From positions 1,550,001 to 1,614,000 of the forward strand of contig SDUX01000003.1 in assembly GCA_008729055.1 (NCBI GenBank): DNA of 64,000 nt, in the 5' to 3' direction. This stretch comes from Pyropia haitanensis. Taxonomy: Eukaryota; Rhodophyta; Bangiophyceae; Bangiales; Bangiaceae. This document shows, piece by piece, positions 21,144 to 31,647 of this stretch (position 1 is its first letter; each line of letters opens with the position of its first letter). Both the position numbers and the translations under genes were made by a program. A model generated the notes under the pieces. It saw only the letters and a program-made list of their open reading frames with translations. It was not told the DNA's origin and did not search any database.

Positions 21144-22340
21144 ATGGACACTTCCCCTTCTGCACCACTACTGGACAGTCTCGGCCGCCTGTCCCTGGAC
21201 ACCTCCCGCCCCGTTCCGCCACCTCCCGGCAGCCGCCTTCGGCGGCCCACCGGTGCGGACGGACCGGCGCCACCGCCTCCGACCGCCGCCCTACGTGCGC
21301 TGCACCTGCGCGACGGCTGCGGTGATAGCGGTAGCCGTGGCCGCGACAGCGGCGGCGGGCACGACCCTCTACTGAGCGCATTTGAAAGTCTACACTTGGG
21401 GCGGCGGGCGGGCGGTACCAGTGTCGGGCGGCGGCAGCGTGAGTCGCCTGGCCGACAACGTGAGCAGCAACGGGACGGGCTGCCGGTCGAAGCGCTCGGC
21501 CGTCTTCACTTGGGGCCTGCCCGTGCGTGTGCCGCAGCCCCTGCGGGCCACCGGCGGCCGCTGTCACCCGGGCCGCAACCGGGGGCCACTGGTGCATCTG
21601 TCGCGGCTGCCCCACCGTCCAGCTCGGCGGTTGTAACGGCCTCTACCACCAGGGTGCTGCCTGCCGCCGTGGCCACCACCGCGGCCGCCGCCGCTGACGA
21701 CAAGGACGGCGAGCGCTGGGCGGGAGAGGTAGTGGATACGCTCGACTGGGCGGCGGCACCCGACTGGGTGGAACCGCCGCCAGCGGCGGCGGCGACGGGT
21801 GGGAGGGGGGAGGGACGTCCACCTGCTGCTACGGCGGACGCGGGGAGGACAACCAGCCGACGGGGAGCGGGGGTCGGGCCAGACGCGGCGCCGGGTGGCA
21901 ACGCGGCCGGCCAGTGCGCCGGCGACCCCGCTGCGCGCCGGTGGAACGACAGCGGCGCTCCTGCGGCGGCGGCGACGACGGAATCGCCGTCGGCGGGTGG
22001 GGCGGCGGCGGCGGCGGCGACAGCAGCCGCGTCGCACGGGTCTGCAGCAGCAGCTACGACAGCGCCGTCGTCAGCGCCCTGTGCCGCTCGCCGACCATTA
22101 GCCGGCGACAGGGACGACCGCTGCGGGGGCGCGCCGCGGGGTGGTGCAGGCGACCCCAGCGGGGGCACCTGGGACGACGTAGACGGGCGGGACAGCTGGG
22201 CAAGTGACGATGACAGCTGCGGCGGTGGTGCCGACAGCTGGTCTCGGACTGGGGGCGGCGTCGGCCGCGGCTTGGGGGGGTGGCTCAGGGGGGTGGCATC
22301 AGCCCTGCGTAGCTGGCGGGACCTGCTGGTGTGGTCGTGA
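21144..22340 (+). CDS. Uncharacterised 398-residue protein with repeated LxxLxL motif
   Basis: No family recognised. Starts at ATG (MDTSPSAPLLDSLGRLSLD) and runs in one frame to 22340. The first 125 residues hold four related motifs: PLLDSLGRLSLD (8-19), AALRALHLRD (48-57), PLLSAFESLHLGR (75-87) and GLPVEALGRLHLGP (112-125). The middle is Ala/Thr/Arg-rich and probably disordered. The C-terminal 60 residues contain acidic tryptophan-bearing stretches (GTWDDVDGRDSWASDDDS, ADSWSRTGG) and end in a W/L-rich amphipathic segment (LRSWRDLLVWS). The order and repetition suggest a scaffold or docking protein; that is inference. Whether it continues through an intron beyond 22340 was not resolved. Confidence 0.5.
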   Translation: MDTSPSAPLLDSLGRLSLDTSRPVPPPPGSRLRRPTGADGPAPPPPTAALRALHLRDGCGDSGSRGRDSGGGHDPLLSAFESLHLGRRAGGTSVGRRQRESPGRQREQQRDGLPVEALGRLHLGPARACAAAPAGHRRPLSPGPQPGATGASVAAAPPSSSAVVTASTTRVLPAAVATTAAAAADDKDGERWAGEVVDTLDWAAAPDWVEPPPAAAATGGRGEGRPPAATADAGRTTSRRGAGVGPDAAPGGNAAGQCAGDPAARRWNDSGAPAAAATTESPSAGGAAAAAATAAASHGSAAAATTAPSSAPCAARRPLAGDRDDRCGGAPRGGAGDPSGGTWDDVDGRDSWASDDDSCGGGADSWSRTGGGVGRGLGGWLRGVASALRSWRDLLVWS

Positions 22341-22979
22341 TGGCGCCCCTTTGGCGGCTCCCGCGTGGCGTGCACGCGGTGTGGTGCGGTAGAGACGCGC
22401 TACGGCGGCGGCCGTCGGTCGCTGCAGTACTGGGAGGCACCGGGTGGTGGACGCCATGGCGCACGTGCGGAGCGGGAGCGGCGGAACCCGGCGGCTCGCA
22501 CGGTGGGCCCGTCCACGCCGCCATTCGGGCTTGTGACAGGGACGCCTTTGCGGGCGACTGACGGTGGCGGCTGCGGGGCGGCGCGCGCTCGTCGCGATGC
22601 CCTCCGCCGAGACCGGCCCCCTCCCCCTTACCTGGACGCGCTGGCTGCAAGGCCGTCTGCTCGCGTCTGCGCCTGTGCCAGGCTCACGAGTGGGGGATGT
22701 CACCATCTCTCGTCGTGCTTGTCGTCGGTTGTACTCCCCCGACACAGGCAGGACAAGTGTCAACTATGCCTTTTCTAGTGCTCCCTCTGGTCATGCGGCT
22801 GTCCTGTTCACTTTTTTTTTTGTCTATCTGTTTGCTCGTCCTCTGCCGGCCGACCAGCCGACCAGCGGCCGTGGCCCCGTCTGCGGGGGTGCTTGAGCGC
22901 CCGGCCGGCCCGCCAAAACGGGTACGCGCGTCATCCGCGGGGGGTACCGCCGCCGGTCGTCGCTACCTGCCGGCGGTGG

Positions 22980-23034
<55 letters not shown>

Positions 23035-24215
23035 GGCTGCCCCTACCCCCGCGGCACTGGGGATCACGGGCAGCACGGCTGTCGGCCGAGGCGCCGGCGA
23101 GGGGGGGGGGAGCGCCTGTGGGCATCATGGCGGGTGGAGCACCACCGGCGGGCGTGCAGGCGACGACGGCGGGCGGGTCTCCGACCGCGGCGGCCACACC
23201 CCTCGTGGGCTCCCGCGGGCGCGCGGGCGGCTGGCGCCCACGGCCATCCGCGAGCCTCTCCCCCCCGCTCATCCATCCGGGCGATTCGATCGCCGAGGTC
23301 GGACGCGCCTCGCCCACGTGCCGCGTGCCTGACGGCTGACCGCCGCGGTGCGGTGGCGTGGCGTCATCGCCCGACCGACTGTCGGCGCGCGTGCGGTGCG
23401 CAGCGGTGGACGCGCCGCCGCCGCGGGCAGAGGGCCGCCGCGGGGGGCGTGCTGTCGCCGCGCGGGCCGCCGCCGGCAGGGCACGTGTGTGCTGTGCGGC
23501 AGCCACGCGGAGGCCGCGCCCGCGCTTGGCGGTCGCCCTTCCCAGTAGTCCCCCTTTTTTTTATTGGGGGGGGAGGGCGGTTGCCACTGCCAAGCCACTG
23601 GCAAGCAGCCACTCCAGCAGTGAGATTTTCGTCGTGCGCGCGTGCGCTCTTGCCCGATGTCCTGCTCGCTCTGTTTCTTTGGCCCGTCGTGACGAGGCGG
23701 GGCCTGCCCACCACTCGGCGGGCGCGCCCGTGCCGGCACACGCCCGTGGGGATTGGCGCCGCGGCCCTGACAGCCGCCACGAGGTGCACAACCTGCTCGT
23801 CACGCCGACTCCTCTCTCCTCACCTTGGCCGTCCCCGAGTGCCTCCGTCCCCGGCTCCCACCACTGCACGCGCTGCGTGTGCATGGCTGTGCCGATCACC
23901 CGGCACTGCGTGCTTGGCCGCCGCGGCGTCGGAGGACGGGGGGTGGTCGCCGCCGTTGCCGTGCCGCGCGCCCGTGTAAGCGTGCGCCCGAGCACCGACG
24001 GCCGTGCGCCGCCGCCGCGCGGGCGCGCGCGCGCCGCCGCAGACGGTGCCACCGCATCGGCAACGCTGGTGTGGTGGCGTCCGCTGGTGGCGGCGGCCAC
24101 CACGCCTCGGTTTGGCCCTCCTGCTGTCTGCGGGTGTTTTGTTTTTCAGCCACGCCGCAGGCACACCGCGCGGTGCCCCACCCGCCGCCTCGGTCGCCGT
24201 TTCATCGTTGGCGGG
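22341..24215. other. Intergenic, contains (GCC)n microsatellite
   Basis: No conserved gene. A (GCC)n run at about 22980-23034 is the main feature; small T runs (22808-22820, 23554-23563) also occur. The frame of the next gene stays open back to 23358 with an in-frame ATG at 23883, so its coding region may begin earlier than annotated. Confidence 0.45.
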
Positions 24216-27200
24216 ATGCCCCTGCGGCCTGCTCCCCCCGCAGCGGCGGTGCGTCCCCCCTTGCCTCACCACCTGGTCGGCATGGCCGCCGACCGGCGGT
24301 GCCCGACCTGCGGCTCTTACCCGGCGGCGGCGGTGGCGGCGGCGGGCGTGGCGCCGCGGCCGCGGCCGCCGCCGCCACCGCCTACCCCTCCCCGCACAGG
24401 GCGGCTGGTGCCCGCTGTGCCCGGCGGCGAGCTTCAGCCCTGCTACGGTGGGACGCCACCCCGCAATGGGTCCTGCGGCATTGAGTGTACTTGCAGTGGT
24501 GGCGGTGGCGGCGGCGGCGGCGGCAGCGGCGGCGGCAGCGGCGGCGGCAGCGGCGGCGGTGATGGTGGCGGCGGCGGCGGCGGTGGCGGCGGTTATGGCA
24601 GCAGGGGTGGGGGCGTCGCGCCAGCATCGGCGCCGCGGTCCGCCCCAGGGAGCCGCGACGCGAGCACCGTGGGCGACGAGGAGCTGCTGCGGGACAGCAG
24701 CACCATCCGGGACAGCGCCAGCTTCGACTCGCAGCTCAGTGGGGGCACCGTGCCGCGGCCGCGGCCGTTGTTTTGCCGGGGCTTTGACCCAGAGGGTCCC
24801 GCTGAGACGCCTGCTGGCGCTGATGACGGTGCCACCGCGGTGCAGATGGGCGGGGTGCTCGCCTCTGCCGCCCCGCCGCCCGCGGGCTTCCTTCCTGACG
24901 CCTTGCTGATTGTGCCGTTGGAGGAGGACGGAGCTGACGACGTGGGTGTGGCGGAGGACGACGACTCGGGGAGTGAGGTGGTCGTCTTTTTTCAGGCAGA
25001 GTCCTCGTCCTCGTCGTCGCCCAACGACTCGCCTGCGTCGCCTGGGCCGTCGACGTTGCCGGGGACCACCCACGCAGGGACCGATGCGACCAACCCTTCC
25101 CCGCCGCTGAGCGCGGGCGCGGCGTCGCTGTCCACCGTCTCGGCCCTGTCGTCGCCACTGTCGGATGGGACGGACAACATGCACAGCTGGAGCGTGTCGG
25201 TCGCTGGCAGCACTCCCGTGGTAGGCGCGACAGGGGTCGCGTTGGTCGACGGCCGTGAGTCACTGCCGCACCCTTTTGCTGGCGAGCGGGGTGCTCCCAC
25301 CGGGAAGAATCAACCGCCGACCTCACCAGTCTACCAGTCGGTATCTGCTTGGCTGGCGTTTCAGTACTTTGCGACGGCGAACGCAGGCGATGGCAGGCGT
25401 CGAGTGGTCATCTTTATGTCCTCCACGGTCGCCGATCGGCTGGCAGCACGTGAACCCGGTGGTAGCTCGTCATGCACTCCCCTGCCCTACCCTCGGGAGC
25501 TGACCGAGACGGATCGCGCGGCCTTGTGCATCACTCTTGTTGCCCATGACCTTGCTCTCAACCCGGAAGAGGATGTCAGGGTTACGCTATCGGCCAGGGC
25601 GAGTGGGCTCACCGGTCCCTTTGTGCGACTGTCGCGTCTGCCACCGGTGCAACCCTGCGCGGCCGGTGCATCGCGACATCCATTGCCTACCTGCCGGCCG
25701 CTGCCTATCCTGACAACGTCGACAGACAGGCGGCAGGCAATTCCTGCCACGTCTCCAGGTGCTGAACCGGCGTCGACGGGGGCGACCGCCATGCATCCAT
25801 TGCCCCCGCCTCAGCTTCCTCGTGGACCTGACCCGACTCCCCGCTCGGCTCGTGCCAGCCGACATCCCCTTCGTCTCCCTCGCCAGTGCACAATGCCCTC
25901 GCGGTCGCCACCGGCGCGAGGCCTTGGTCCCTTTCGAGGGAGCCTGCAGGACGTTGTGGCGTGCTCACGCAAGAAGGCACAACGTGCCGCTGAGAAGGCT
26001 GCCTTCCCTATCCGCGGTCCTGTGGCAGTACCCCGAGCTCCGCAGGAAGGCCACGAGGCCGCGTCCCCGGCCATCCCTATTAGCACGGCCTGCAGAATCG
26101 GGAACACGACGGATGGCATGCAAGAGTTTGAACTGTGGTACCGCACGGAGATCTCGTTGGTGGACGCGGACGGCAAGGACGTCCTCCAGGTGGTCAAGAT
26201 TCGAGTGCGGGTTGAGGCAGCGGTGGTGGCGGATGCTGCGCAAGGCGGCGTCCTGGTCGGCACATTGAGAGTCGTTCACGTAGACCTGGGGGTGGACGGC
26301 CAGCTGGCGGTGATTGACCGTGAAGGGCGGGGCCGCGTTCTCGGCTATTACCTGGATCGTCTGTCCGTGTTGGTAGCGGCAGTGCCGCCGCCAGACACTT
26401 GCGTTGTGGTGAAGGATGTCGGGGGGCGGGATGGGCCAAACGCCGTTGTTGACGGCATCTCGCGGATCACTCACGGCACGGCCGAGTCGCGGGAGCGCAC
26501 GTTTGGCGCGACGGTTGGCATTGGCGGCGAGGCCGGGGCGATCCCATCCTTGGCGCTGCAGGCCCAGCAGGTGACGAACCGCACCGACGAGGTGAGCGCC
26601 GAGATGACGCAGCCGGCGTGGAAGTGGACGGGCAGCATCCGGCAACGTGAGCGGACAACAGACACCACGACGCCACTGGGTTGGGCGGTACCCAACGCCC
26701 CCGACCCCACGTACGTGGAGTGGACGTGGTCTCTTGTGTGCTGGTCCACGGGCCTTCCCTACAACGCGGCGGAGATTTTCCGCAAGGAAAAAGACGTGTG
26801 GCCGCAGTTGGCGACCGAGCTTGCTGTGCCCGCACAGATGCCCTGTGTGACGGGGCTGAGCTCCCGGATGGTCATCTATGATGAGAGCAACGCGTCGTGG
26901 TCCCCTCAATGGTCAAGTGACGGGAGGGAGGGCGCGACAGGCGGGAGGTGTGTGTCCCCGCCTTCCCTCGCTGATGCGGCTCCCAGCGCGACGATGAACG
27001 CAGTGGGACGTCCCGCCCACGACCCGGCGGCCTCTCTGGCACCGCTGCTTCGTGCTGGCTTGATGGTGGCACCCTTTCCTACGCCTGTAGCTTCATCCCC
27101 CCCCGTCCCAGCTGTCGCTCTTTCTCCGCCGCGGCGGCATCGGCCGAAGAAGGTGACCTTCGTGGCGGAGCTGGCGCCGACGCTGAGCCTCCATCGACAG

Positions 27201-27326
27201 ACGTTTCACAAGCGGTGGTGGCTGGAGGACGTGGTGAACGAGCGGTGGCCCCCAGCACCCGAGCTCGGCGTGCAGCGCTTCCGTTTTCGTGTCCGTGTTA
27301 CGCAGACGAGGTCATCGCGAGAGTAG
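24216..27326 (+). CDS. Large uncharacterised protein, about 1036 residues
   Basis: I do not recognise a family. The chosen ATG (24216) is one of several in frame (also 23883 and 24282). The N-terminal third is low complexity: Pro-rich, a Gly tract (about 24496-24610), then acidic/Ser-rich LEEDGADDVGVAEDDDSG. A compact, probably folded part begins near 25330 (YQSVSAWLAFQYFATANAG, VVIFMSSTVADRLAARE). A second folded part follows 26100 (MQEFELWYRTEISLVDADGK, GTLRVVHVDLGVDGQLAVID, PTYVEWTWSLVCWSTGLPYN). The basic C-terminus resembles no known tail. Between about 25620 and 26090 this frame is Pro/Arg-rich while frame 1 looks more protein-like, so an intron or frameshift may be hidden there. Confidence 0.5.
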   Translation: MPLRPAPPAAAVRPPLPHHLVGMAADRRCPTCGSYPAAAVAAAGVAPRPRPPPPPPTPPRTGRLVPAVPGGELQPCYGGTPPRNGSCGIECTCSGGGGGGGGGSGGGSGGGSGGGDGGGGGGGGGGYGSRGGGVAPASAPRSAPGSRDASTVGDEELLRDSSTIRDSASFDSQLSGGTVPRPRPLFCRGFDPEGPAETPAGADDGATAVQMGGVLASAAPPPAGFLPDALLIVPLEEDGADDVGVAEDDDSGSEVVVFFQAESSSSSSPNDSPASPGPSTLPGTTHAGTDATNPSPPLSAGAASLSTVSALSSPLSDGTDNMHSWSVSVAGSTPVVGATGVALVDGRESLPHPFAGERGAPTGKNQPPTSPVYQSVSAWLAFQYFATANAGDGRRRVVIFMSSTVADRLAAREPGGSSSCTPLPYPRELTETDRAALCITLVAHDLALNPEEDVRVTLSARASGLTGPFVRLSRLPPVQPCAAGASRHPLPTCRPLPILTTSTDRRQAIPATSPGAEPASTGATAMHPLPPPQLPRGPDPTPRSARASRHPLRLPRQCTMPSRSPPARGLGPFRGSLQDVVACSRKKAQRAAEKAAFPIRGPVAVPRAPQEGHEAASPAIPISTACRIGNTTDGMQEFELWYRTEISLVDADGKDVLQVVKIRVRVEAAVVADAAQGGVLVGTLRVVHVDLGVDGQLAVIDREGRGRVLGYYLDRLSVLVAAVPPPDTCVVVKDVGGRDGPNAVVDGISRITHGTAESRERTFGATVGIGGEAGAIPSLALQAQQVTNRTDEVSAEMTQPAWKWTGSIRQRERTTDTTTPLGWAVPNAPDPTYVEWTWSLVCWSTGLPYNAAEIFRKEKDVWPQLATELAVPAQMPCVTGLSSRMVIYDESNASWSPQWSSDGREGATGGRCVSPPSLADAAPSATMNAVGRPAHDPAASLAPLLRAGLMVAPFPTPVASSPPVPAVALSPPRRHRPKKVTFVAELAPTLSLHRQTFHKRWWLEDVVNERWPPAPELGVQRFRFRVRVTQTRSSRE

Positions 27327-28713
27327 GGGGACGGGCAATCGGGGGGCGGCCCGTTGAGGCGATGAGATGCTGTTGTTGGCATAGCCGAGCCAAAACTGCA
27401 CGGGTGCCGCTGACAGCCGGGTCTGCGTGAAATGTGGGCGTGTGCCGATCCATCCATCTCGATTGTGGGCCGAGGGGGAAGGGGGTAAACAGACCGCACC
27501 CGACCCGCCGCCCAGAGGGGCAGCGGCTGACGAGATTGTCCCAGTTCTCATGCTGAGTGGGGAGCGTGGCGGGATTACCCCGCCACCCAATGGCGGCTGA
27601 GCCTGTGAGAGGGGCGTGGGCGCCTCGGCCGCCGCTCCCCCGCCGCTCCCCCCCCCGCTCTGCCACGACCGTCATTGGCAAGAGCTGCACCCCTCCTCGC
27701 GACCGTACGCGCTCGTGGCGCCTGTGGCGGCGTGTGGGGCGTGACGGTAGCCAAGGAGTTGGAACGCGTTTGTCGAGTGACGGCCGAGAATTCCCCCCCG
27801 TCCCCCCAACCTTCCTCCCCCTCTGCCATTTGGGTCACGCGAGGCTTGTCACCCCCCTCTCGACTGGGGGCCGCGTCATGGCCACCTTCCAAACGTCACC
27901 ACTGTCACCACTGCTGATGCCGCACCCCTCCGTGCCACCCTCTTCTCTGGCGGCCCCGCGGAGTGCCGCCACCTCCCCCGGCGACAGCCGCGGCGTGCCG
28001 CCACCTTCCCTTTCCTGCAGCAGCCGGGCGAGGACCCGCCCCCGCCCCTGCCATACCAGCCGCCCAGCACCGTGGCTCCCCCCGCCGCGCCGCCCGGAAC
28101 GCCCATCCGCTCGGGGGGGGCGGCGGCGGTGGTGGCGGCGGCGGCGACTGCGCCCTCCCCGCCGCACCTGCGGCCGTACCTCCTCGAGGGTGTCTTCAAA
28201 GGCGGCGGTAATGGCGACAGTGGCAGCGGCGGGGGCTATGCCGGCGTTCGCGGCCTCGACAGCACGGCCGGCGGCGGCGCTCCCCCCTGGGGAAAGCTCT
28301 CTTGGCTGCTCGACGAGCCTGCGGGGGTGATGGCCAGAGGGCTCGGCCGCCGCCTCGGCTCATCGGCGGCGCTGAACGCCCTCAACCCGCCGCCGCCGGC
28401 ACCGGCCGCGGCGATGGGCGACAAGTGCGGCTCATGGCGCGAGTCACATCTGATGCAGTGCCCGCGTGGACGTTGCGAAGGAAAACGCTCCAAGAATTGG
28501 GCTGCTGACCAGGAGAATTCGAGCACCGTTCTCCCTCTGGTAGACGTAATTCCCGCATGTCAGCACCTTCGGTGTGTCCTGCTGAGGCCACCCCACCCGC
28601 GGCACGACCGTCTTGTCTTCTCGTGCGTGACCATCCTGCCCCTCCCGTCGAGTTCTCCGACGCTCACCCCACCTACCCCCCCCCCCCCGTTACGGCTGAC
28701 CCCTCCTGTCTCC
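27327..28713. other. Intergenic or unresolved upstream region of YIPF6
   Basis: Includes an Ala/Pro-rich open stretch (27878-28510, with an ATG at 27878) that reads on into the YIPF6 frame, but nothing in it resembles the YIPF6 N-terminus. I treat it as non-coding or 5' leader. Confidence 0.4.
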
Positions 28714-29828
28714 ATGTCGGAAATGGAGCGCGCGGACCCGTCCGACTTTGCCGCCCCCCCCCCGGCCGCCCCCCCCAACAGCACCATTGACGAGCCCGTT
28801 TCGGAGACCATCCTCCGCGACGTCCGGCTGGTCGGCCGGCGGCTGTCGCTGGTGATGCTCCCCGGCGTCAGCGCGTCGGCGCGGTCGGCAGCGCTGCGGG
28901 ACTGGGATCTTTGGGGACCCCTCTTTGTGTGCATGAGCCTGGCCGTCCTGCTGTCTGTCGAGTCGGCGGGGGAGGGCAGCCTTCTCTTCAGCCTCATCTT
29001 TGTGATTGTGTGGGCGGGCGCGGCGGTAGTGACCATCAATGGGCAGCTGCTGGGGGGGCGGCTGGCGTTTTTTGGCAGCGTCTGCCTCCTCGGCTACTGT
29101 ATCGCGCCGCTGCTGGTGGCGGCGGCGGGGTGCGTGCTCGTCAACGCCACGGTGGGAGGGGGGGTGGCGGTGGTGGTGCGGTTTGGGCTAGTTGTGGCGG
29201 GCCTGGCGTGGTCCATTTGGGGTAGGCTTGGCTGCGGGGGGCTCTGGTTTTTTGGTTTTTATGTCGTGAATGGCCCGCGTTGAGGAAGGCGTTGTGTGCT
29301 TGCGACGCGAGCATGGCGCGGGGCCACCACGGTGGCGGCGGTCGGCAGGCGGAGTGGCGGTTGGGGGTGGGCAACTCTCCCCGGCCATGGAGCGCGTGTG
29401 GTGACCGCGTGATTGTTGTGGAGTGCTCTGGCAGATGGCATGCGGGCGTATGAGACGAGCGCACGTCTCGCCGCGGCCTGGGGTGCTTCGGCTCGCTGAC
29501 GAGATTGCTTGGCCTTGTGCCGCGTGGCGTTGCTCTCTGTTTGACTTGCGTTGGCCTCACCCACTCGTTCTACACTGCTGCGCGCCTCCCCTCGCCCACA
29601 GCCTCCTCCTCGTTCATGGCGGATGCGGCTTTCCCAGAAGGCCGCAAGCTTCTCGCCCTTTACCCGGTGTTGCTCTTCTACTTGTCCCTGGCATGGATGG
29701 TGCTTATTGGTTTCCAGCAGGGACCGTCTGCGGCTGTGGCCACCGTGCCGGTGCCGGCCTCCCCAGCAGCCACGCCGCTGCCGGAGGTGGCGGCCAACAT
29801 CACCCGGGGAGTGCTGGGGGGTCGGTGA
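28714..29828 (+). CDS. YIPF6: YIPF6-like Yip1-domain Golgi/ER membrane protein
   Basis: Yip1-family membrane protein of early secretory vesicles and Golgi. Two exons: 28714-29221 and 29602-29828. The intron (29222-29601, 380 nt, phase 1) begins GTAGGC and ends CCCACAG; splicing gives GLAWSIWASSSFMADAAFPE, the conserved loop of YIPF6. The total is 244 residues, typical of the family. Signatures are ETILRDVRLVGRRLS, the diagnostic LRDWDLWGPLF before the first helix, and NGQLLGG between helices. After the intron, RKLLALYPVLLFYLSLAWMV forms the last helix. About five hydrophobic segments are present, with the acidic/Pro N-terminus cytosolic. The ATG gives MSEMERADPSDF. A short Pro/Ala C-terminal tail is extra. 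Confidence 0.92.
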
Positions 29829-30108
29829 GGGCGGGGGACCTAGGAGGGGACGAGGAATCTGGGAAGGGGTTAGGGTGGGGTGCTGGCGCACGCACTTTAG
29901 TGGGGGGCAAGGCGGTAGTGCGAGGGTGGGGGGGGGAAGGACTATGCCACGCCGCTCTGTTATTCCCTTTCTCGTCACTTGACCTGCTTTCTCTTCTCAA
30001 GGGTGGTTGTGTCACAGTAACGGGCGCCTGTCACTCGCCCGTGTGCAATGTCGTGTCGAGTAGGGGTGTGAGCCGCTACGAGTCGACGTGCCCGGGTACA
30101 ACGCCACT

Positions 30109-31647
30109 CTACAGAGCACGTGAGACTGGTGGCGATGGAGAGGGCGGTGGCAGTGACGGCGGTGGTGGCGGTGGTCGTGGTAGTGGTGGTGACGATGCCT
30201 GTGGTGACGATGCCGACGGCGGTGAATATGGTGGTGGCGGGGACGGCGACGACTGTGGCGAGCGCGGTGGCGACGGAGTCAGCGATGGCGACGACGGAGG
30301 CGGCGACGACGACGACGGAGGCGGCGACGACGACGACGGAGGCGGCGACGACGACGACGGAGGCGGCGACGGCGGCAGAGCGGCCGACGCAGCCGTCGGC
30401 GGTGGCCCATGCACAGGTCCCCGCGGTGGCGCCGCGACGCTGTCGCCCTTTGCCGCCGCCGTGGTCACGGCTGTCCCCGCTGGGGGCACGGCCGCTGTCG
30501 ACGGAGGCTGCCGCTCCGATACACCCACGCCGACCGCCGACGCGGCGGCGGCAGGTGCGGCACCTCCCCCCCCTGCCGCCTGCGGCACCCCGGGTGCCGC
30601 CGCCGCCGCGGACGTTGCCGCGGCCAGAGACGCAACCTCTGCAGCGAGTGCGTCAACGCGGTCGGAGAGGGCGGCGGTGGTGGCGACAACGGGCGCGCGC
30701 ACCGCGTCTGTGGCGGCGGCGTCGGCGGCCTCGGCCTTGATGCGCTCGCGCTGGGGGCGGGCTCCACCAAGAAAAAGGCGAGGGAGGGAGGGGAGCAGCG
30801 CAGGGGAGACCCGCACGACAGCGGGCGGCACGAGGCCACCACGCGGAGGGTATGAGTGGGGGAACGGAGGGAGGCCAGCACGCGGAGCGAGGGGAGCGCA
30901 CGTGGCCCGCGTCAGTGGTGTGCTCCCGCACGCAGTCGAGGCGGCTGCCAGCCAGCGCGCGCGCCTGCCCCCTCCGCAACGACCCATCGCGACGCGCCCC
31001 CATCGACGCGGCTTCCCGCACACATCCCCGCGACTCCGCATGCACGCAGTGTGCGCAGACTCCCCCCGTCCCCCCCCCAAAACCGCGCCCTCCCCCCTCA
31101 CCCCCGCCATCGACCATACCTCCTCCGCCCGCAACATCCACGCGTGCATGGTGGCGCACGCCGCCCACGTGAACGCCGGCGTAATCATCGCCATCAGCGC
31201 CTGTCGCAGGTGCCAGTCCCAGCGGAAGCCGCGGCGCAGCCGCCGGGCCGCAGCGGGCGAGCGTGGCCCGTCGGGGACGGGCGTGAAGAGCGCGCGGAAG
31301 GGGTTCATGGCAGCTGGGGGGGGGGCTGGTGGGGGCAGGGGAGACGGCGGTGGCGAGCGGGGGTTACGCCGGCGGGCGACGGCGCGGAGCGCGGGGGCGG
31401 GGGCGGTGGCGGCGGCGGCGGCGGCGGCGGCAGCGGCAGCGGGGGCAGGGGCGGCGGCAGGGTCGGGGGCAAGGGCGGGCCGTTGGGAATCGGGCGGGCG
31501 CGCAGCGGCAGGCGCGGCGGCGGGCGTCGACTTGGGGCGCCCGCGTGGCGGGCGGCTGGCGGGCGTGGCCGACGGCGGGGGGCTCCCCGCCGGCGACCGG
31601 GGGGGAGCCGTCGACAGCAGCCGCCGCAAAACCAGCCGTGATGTCAT
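30109..31647 (-). CDS. Uncharacterised protein with mitochondrial-type presequence, one intron
   Basis: No family recognised. ATG 31647 gives MTSRLVLRRLLSTAPPRSP, a strong mitochondrial or organellar presequence pattern, followed by Pro/Ala spacer. The conserved-looking part is MNPFRALFTPVPDG, then RWDWHLRQALMAMITPAFTW and ACATMHAWMLRAEE, with one likely membrane segment. A proposed intron (30751-31119 in window coordinates, 369 nt, in phase 0) starts GTATGG and ends CCCAG, joining AEE to RERIKAEAADAAAT. Exon 2 then forms a coiled-coil-like stretch (LSDRVDALAAEVASLAAATS) and ends in a Ser/Pro tail encoded by the minisatellite at 30290-30370. Total about 389 residues. An inner-membrane or envelope protein is a guess. 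An internal start at MNPFRALF is possible. Confidence 0.5.
   Translation of the reverse strand: MTSRLVLRRLLSTAPPRSPAGSPPPSATPASRPPRGRPKSTPAAAPAAARPPDSQRPALAPDPAAAPAPAAAAAAAAAAATAPAPALRAVARRRNPRSPPPSPLPPPAPPPAAMNPFRALFTPVPDGPRSPAAARRLRRGFRWDWHLRQALMAMITPAFTWAACATMHAWMLRAEEVWSMAGVRGEGAVLGGGRGESAHTACMRSRGDVCGKPRRWGRVAMGRCGGGRRARWLAAASTACGSTPLTRATCAPLAPRAGLPPFPHSYPPRGGLVPPAVVRVSPALLPSLPRLFLGGARPQRERIKAEAADAAATDAVRAPVVATTAALSDRVDALAAEVASLAAATSAAAAAPGVPQAAGGGGAAPAAAASAVGVGVSERQPPSTAAVPPAGTAVTTAAAKGDSVAAPPRGPVHGPPPTAASAALPPSPPPSSSSPPPSSSSPPPSSSSPPPSSPSLTPSPPRSPQSSPSPPPPYSPPSASSPQASSPPLPRPPPPPPSLPPPSPSPPVSRAL
30290..30375. repeat. 21-bp minisatellite, about 4 copies
   Basis: Unit GACGACGACGACGGAGGCGG plus C. 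It lies inside the minus-strand gene, where it encodes PPPSSSS repeats. Confidence 0.85.

Noticed and set aside
22365..22778. ORF with CTRCGAVETRY, superficially like a GATA zinc finger
   Set aside because: The second Cys pair of a GATA finger is absent and the remainder is not protein-like.
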